The notes beneath the pieces were generated by a model that saw only the letters and a list, made by a program, of their open reading frames with translations, did no database searches and was not told the DNA's origin. From the NCBI GenBank assembly GCA_036525185.1, contig DATDAW010000007.1, positions 1 to 7,626 of the forward strand: DNA of 7,626 nt, in the 5' to 3' direction. Source of the stretch: DATDAW01 sp036525185 (GTDB lineage Bacteria; Verrucomicrobiota; Verrucomicrobiia; Chthoniobacterales; DASVRZ01). Below are positions 6,089 to 7,626 of this stretch, piece by piece (position 1 is the stretch's first letter; each line of letters opens with the position of its first letter). The translations under genes and the position numbers were made by a program.

Positions 6089-6387
6089 ACGACTACAGAG
6101 AGACGGCCCCGGTCTTCTCCTTGTGGAAGAACACTGATACACCGGTTCAGGGATATGTCACGGGCCTGGAACCGGGCACCAGCTTTGCCTACAACCGAAG
6201 TTATCAGCGCGCATTGAATCGAGTACCGACTATTGGCCCCAAAGAACAACGCGACTTCGACATCACATACACCCTGTTGGCCGACAAATCTGCCGTCGAC
6301 AAAGCGCTGCAACAAGTCAAAAGCATCCTTCACGATCGTCCGACCGAAGTGCGCGAAAAGCCCTTGGTCGATCTGCCGAAAAATTAG
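6067..6387 (+). pseudogene. DUF4432 (aldose-1-epimerase-like) protein, C-terminal fragment
   Basis: The plus-strand frame ending at TAG 6385-6387 encodes APVFSLWKNTDTPVQGYVTG, LEPGTSFAYNRSYQR and RVPTIGPKEQRDFDITY. The 'LWKN..xxxGYVTGLEPGTxFxxNR' segment is the hallmark of the C-terminal third of DUF4432 proteins, galactose-mutarotase-like enzymes expected to act on sugar anomers or sugar acids. A full protein has roughly 300-400 residues; here only ~100 remain and the conserved upstream sandwich with catalytic residues is missing. Similarity fades at about codon FPYDY (6082-6096), exactly where the oppositely oriented AraC gene begins, so the 5' part was lost at a junction there. The fragment has no credible own start signal. 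Confidence 0.75.
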
Positions 6388-6932
6388 TGACTATCTGGCC
6401 CTGATACGGCAACAGTTGAGCGAAGCGCTGCTAAACTCTCTTGAATTCCTGAGTGATCTCCGGCGGGAGTAATGGCGTCGCTCCATTGTGCGAGGCAACG
6501 AACGCGCCTACACGACAGGCATTTTCCAGAACCTGGGGTACAAGCAGTGTGCAGTAATTTACTCTAAGCCGCCCCTTAAACGGCTTTTTGGAGTAATTTT
6601 TCACCCGAAAACTGCCAAAATGGGCATTTGGACCCGTTTATTGCGATGGTGCGGGACTCTTTGCCACCGTGACCGGTTCATCGTTTGCGGGAAATTTAAG
6701 GCAGTTTGAAAAAAAGAGTGGGAGGGGAACGCCCCCGTGAGGACAATTCGCTTTTGGAGCGGGCCACCGAGGATTCCCATCTCACGCTTGACGTTAGAGT
6801 TTGACTCCGGGCAGATTGTGCTCCGAATGAATGGCAGAAGCCCCCTTTCTGTCCATAAACGCGTTCGGATAACTCCCGGCTCTTGCATGATATCCGAAAA
6901 TCACAGAATCACTTGTTCTGCCTTTCGGGGGC
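6388..6932. other. Gene-free stretch of about 545 bp
   Basis: I see no convincing gene. The open frames on both strands are short and show no recognisable motif or coding-like composition. The only structure I can support is the imperfect hairpin at 6556-6599. A small GGGG-AACG-CCCC stem lies near 6724-6735. The stretch separates two remnants (DUF4432 and hydrolase) and is probably degraded former coding or intergenic DNA. Confidence 0.5.
6556..6599 (+). terminator. Two-part hairpin with T-rich 3' arm
   Basis: Inner stem AAGCCG / CGGCTT (6566-6571 with 6581-6586) has a 9-base loop and is followed by TTT. An outer stem pairs AATTTACTC (6556-6564) with GAGTAATTT (6591-6599), with one T-T mismatch. 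It resembles an intrinsic terminator for plus-strand transcription, or a folded small element, 170 bp past the DUF4432 remnant. Confidence 0.4.
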
Positions 6933-7318
6933 TCACTTCATGGACTTGTCGAAGAACGCGAGGACTTTTCCGGATGCCTTCCGAAGTAGTTGTAGCCGTC
7001 CTTGAAACGTCTCGTAGTGCCCTCGATCCAGAATAGTTCCTTCTCCTTGCTGCCCAGCAGATCGAAGGTCTTTTGCGCGTCCTCAGGATTTCTGGTCCAA
7101 GAGTCCCTGAGCACCTGGATCATGAGCACGGGCATGTTCACCCCGGGGGCGGAGAGGTGCGGAGTCATTTCGGCCGCCAACCAGCCACCCATCTTCAGCA
7201 ATTCGAGATCAATGAGCTCTTGTTGCCTCCCATGCACTGGCTATAGAGCCCGACGGTCATCTTGCTGAGGGCAGGGTGGCTGTCGACGTACTGGCAAGCG
7301 AAGAGAGTGAAGAATCGA
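6933..7318 (-). pseudogene. Alpha/beta hydrolase, degraded C-terminal remnant
   Basis: The minus strand reads RFFTLFACQYVDSHPALSK, then MTVGLYSQCMGGN (7260-7222 region). The frame then breaks and a second frame continues with ELIDLELLKMGGWLAAEMTP, VNMPVLMIQVLRDSWT, KELFWIEGTTRRFKDGYNYF and GRHPEK. A third frame then gives VLAFFDKSMK and a TGA at 6933-6935. The order nucleophile elbow (here S-x-C-x-G, a Cys elbow as in dienelactone hydrolases), 'MPVLMIQV..DSWT' strand with the acidic residue, and 'LFWIEGTxxRFxGYNYFGxxPE' is that of an alpha/beta hydrolase family. Roughly 40-60 residues after the elbow are missing, as is all of the N-terminal half, so it is inactive. The last lesion is one missing A in a run (GGAAAAGTCC). 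Confidence 0.72.
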
Positions 7319-7335
7319 TTGCCGCCGATTGGATA

Positions 7336-7626
7336 ATGAAATCCATGAAGGCGTTGGCGAGCCGCATCGTCGGTCAGATCGGCGACGAAACCGAGGTTGT
7401 CACCGAGATCCCCAACCTGACGCTTCATCGCTTCGACGAGCCCACGAAACCGACGGGCTACCTGCTGGAACCAAGCGTCTGCGTGATCCTGCAAGGGTTA
7501 AGCGCGTGGTCCTTGGCGACAATGATTACGTCTACGATGCGACCCGCTTTTTCGTCACTTCGATTGACTTGCCGCTGATCGCTCAAATCCTGGAAGCCAG
7601 CCCCTCGGAACCCTACGTGGGCATGA
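7336..7626 (+). pseudogene. AraC-family regulator with AraC_N domain, 5' part, frameshifted and cut by window end
   Basis: From ATG 7336 (or 7345, MKALASRIVGQIG) the frame gives ETEVVTEIPNLTLHRFDEPT, TGYLLEPSVCVILQG up to about 7497. The following codons in that frame are nonsense, but one base over the text continues perfectly: KRVVLGDNDYVYDATRFFVT, SIDLPLIAQILEASPSEPYV, GM, to the window edge. This is the AraC_N ligand-binding domain of the XylS/AraC-type regulators often found beside alpha/beta hydrolases or oxidoreductases. The two HTH motifs would lie beyond 7626. One base is missing at the GGGTT run (~7495-7500), so as written the product is truncated. It starts head-to-head with the hydrolase remnant, whose partner regulator it may have been. 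Confidence 0.8.

Noticed and set aside
6601..6888. 95-aa minus-strand open frame in the gene-free stretch
   Set aside because: No start signal, no motif, and low-plausibility composition; treated as chance.
1..7626. CRISPR array, tRNA, rRNA or insertion-sequence ends
   Set aside because: I looked for regularly spaced short repeats, tRNA-like cloverleaf sequence and terminal inverted repeats around a transposase and saw none; the only mobile trace is the intron remnant.

Overview
The window is bacterial DNA dominated by one large secreted fructan-hydrolase gene, set among broken or truncated genes. The right five-sixths look moderately GC-rich. The gene types (secreted GH32 with an inserted beta-sandwich-like module, AraC regulators, DUF4432, pentapeptide-repeat protein, group II intron remnant) suit a large-genome soil or plant-litter bacterium such as an acidobacterium or planctomycete. 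I hold that assignment weakly. The first kilobase looks more AT-rich and has a different gene character (sugar permease plus nucleotide-kinase-like protein), so it may have a different origin.

Layout, left to right. (1) 1-995, plus strand: the C-terminus of an RbsC-type sugar ABC permease, then an intact cytidylate-kinase-like protein. (2) 1028-2072: a shredded group II intron reverse transcriptase tail (+), an unrecognised 118-aa ORF (-), and the first ~56 codons of a pentapeptide-repeat protein (+) that stops abruptly near 2070. (3) 2070-2723, minus strand: an RbsB/FrcB-type sugar-binding protein gene with a signal peptide, two frameshifts and a missing C-terminal third. (4) 2913-6088, minus strand: a 139-aa AraC-type DNA-binding protein followed 38 nt later by a 905-aa GH32 levanase/inulinase-type enzyme. 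(5) 6067-6387, plus strand: the C-terminus of a DUF4432 (aldose-epimerase-like) protein, head-on with the AraC start. (6) 6388-6932: no gene. (7) 6933-7626: the remnant of an alpha/beta hydrolase (-) and the start of an AraC_N-type regulator (+) carrying a frameshift and cut by the window end.

Read as a system, the minus-strand block AraC - GH32 - sugar-binding protein resembles a fructan-use locus. The enzyme would release fructose outside the membrane, the binding protein would capture it for an ABC importer, and the AraC protein would control expression. The binding protein is broken here, so any uptake must depend on genes elsewhere.

The most distinctive feature is inside the GH32 enzyme. 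The catalytic propeller is interrupted by about 330 residues that contain two copies of each half of a recognisable accessory domain, in the order A-A-B-B rather than A-B-A-B. This is what one complete domain inserted into the middle of another would look like. The second theme is decay: at least five genes are frameshifted or truncated, with gene-to-gene junctions at about 2070, 6085 and 7320. Either this is a rearrangement and pseudogene hot spot, or part of it reflects single-base deletion errors in the assembly.
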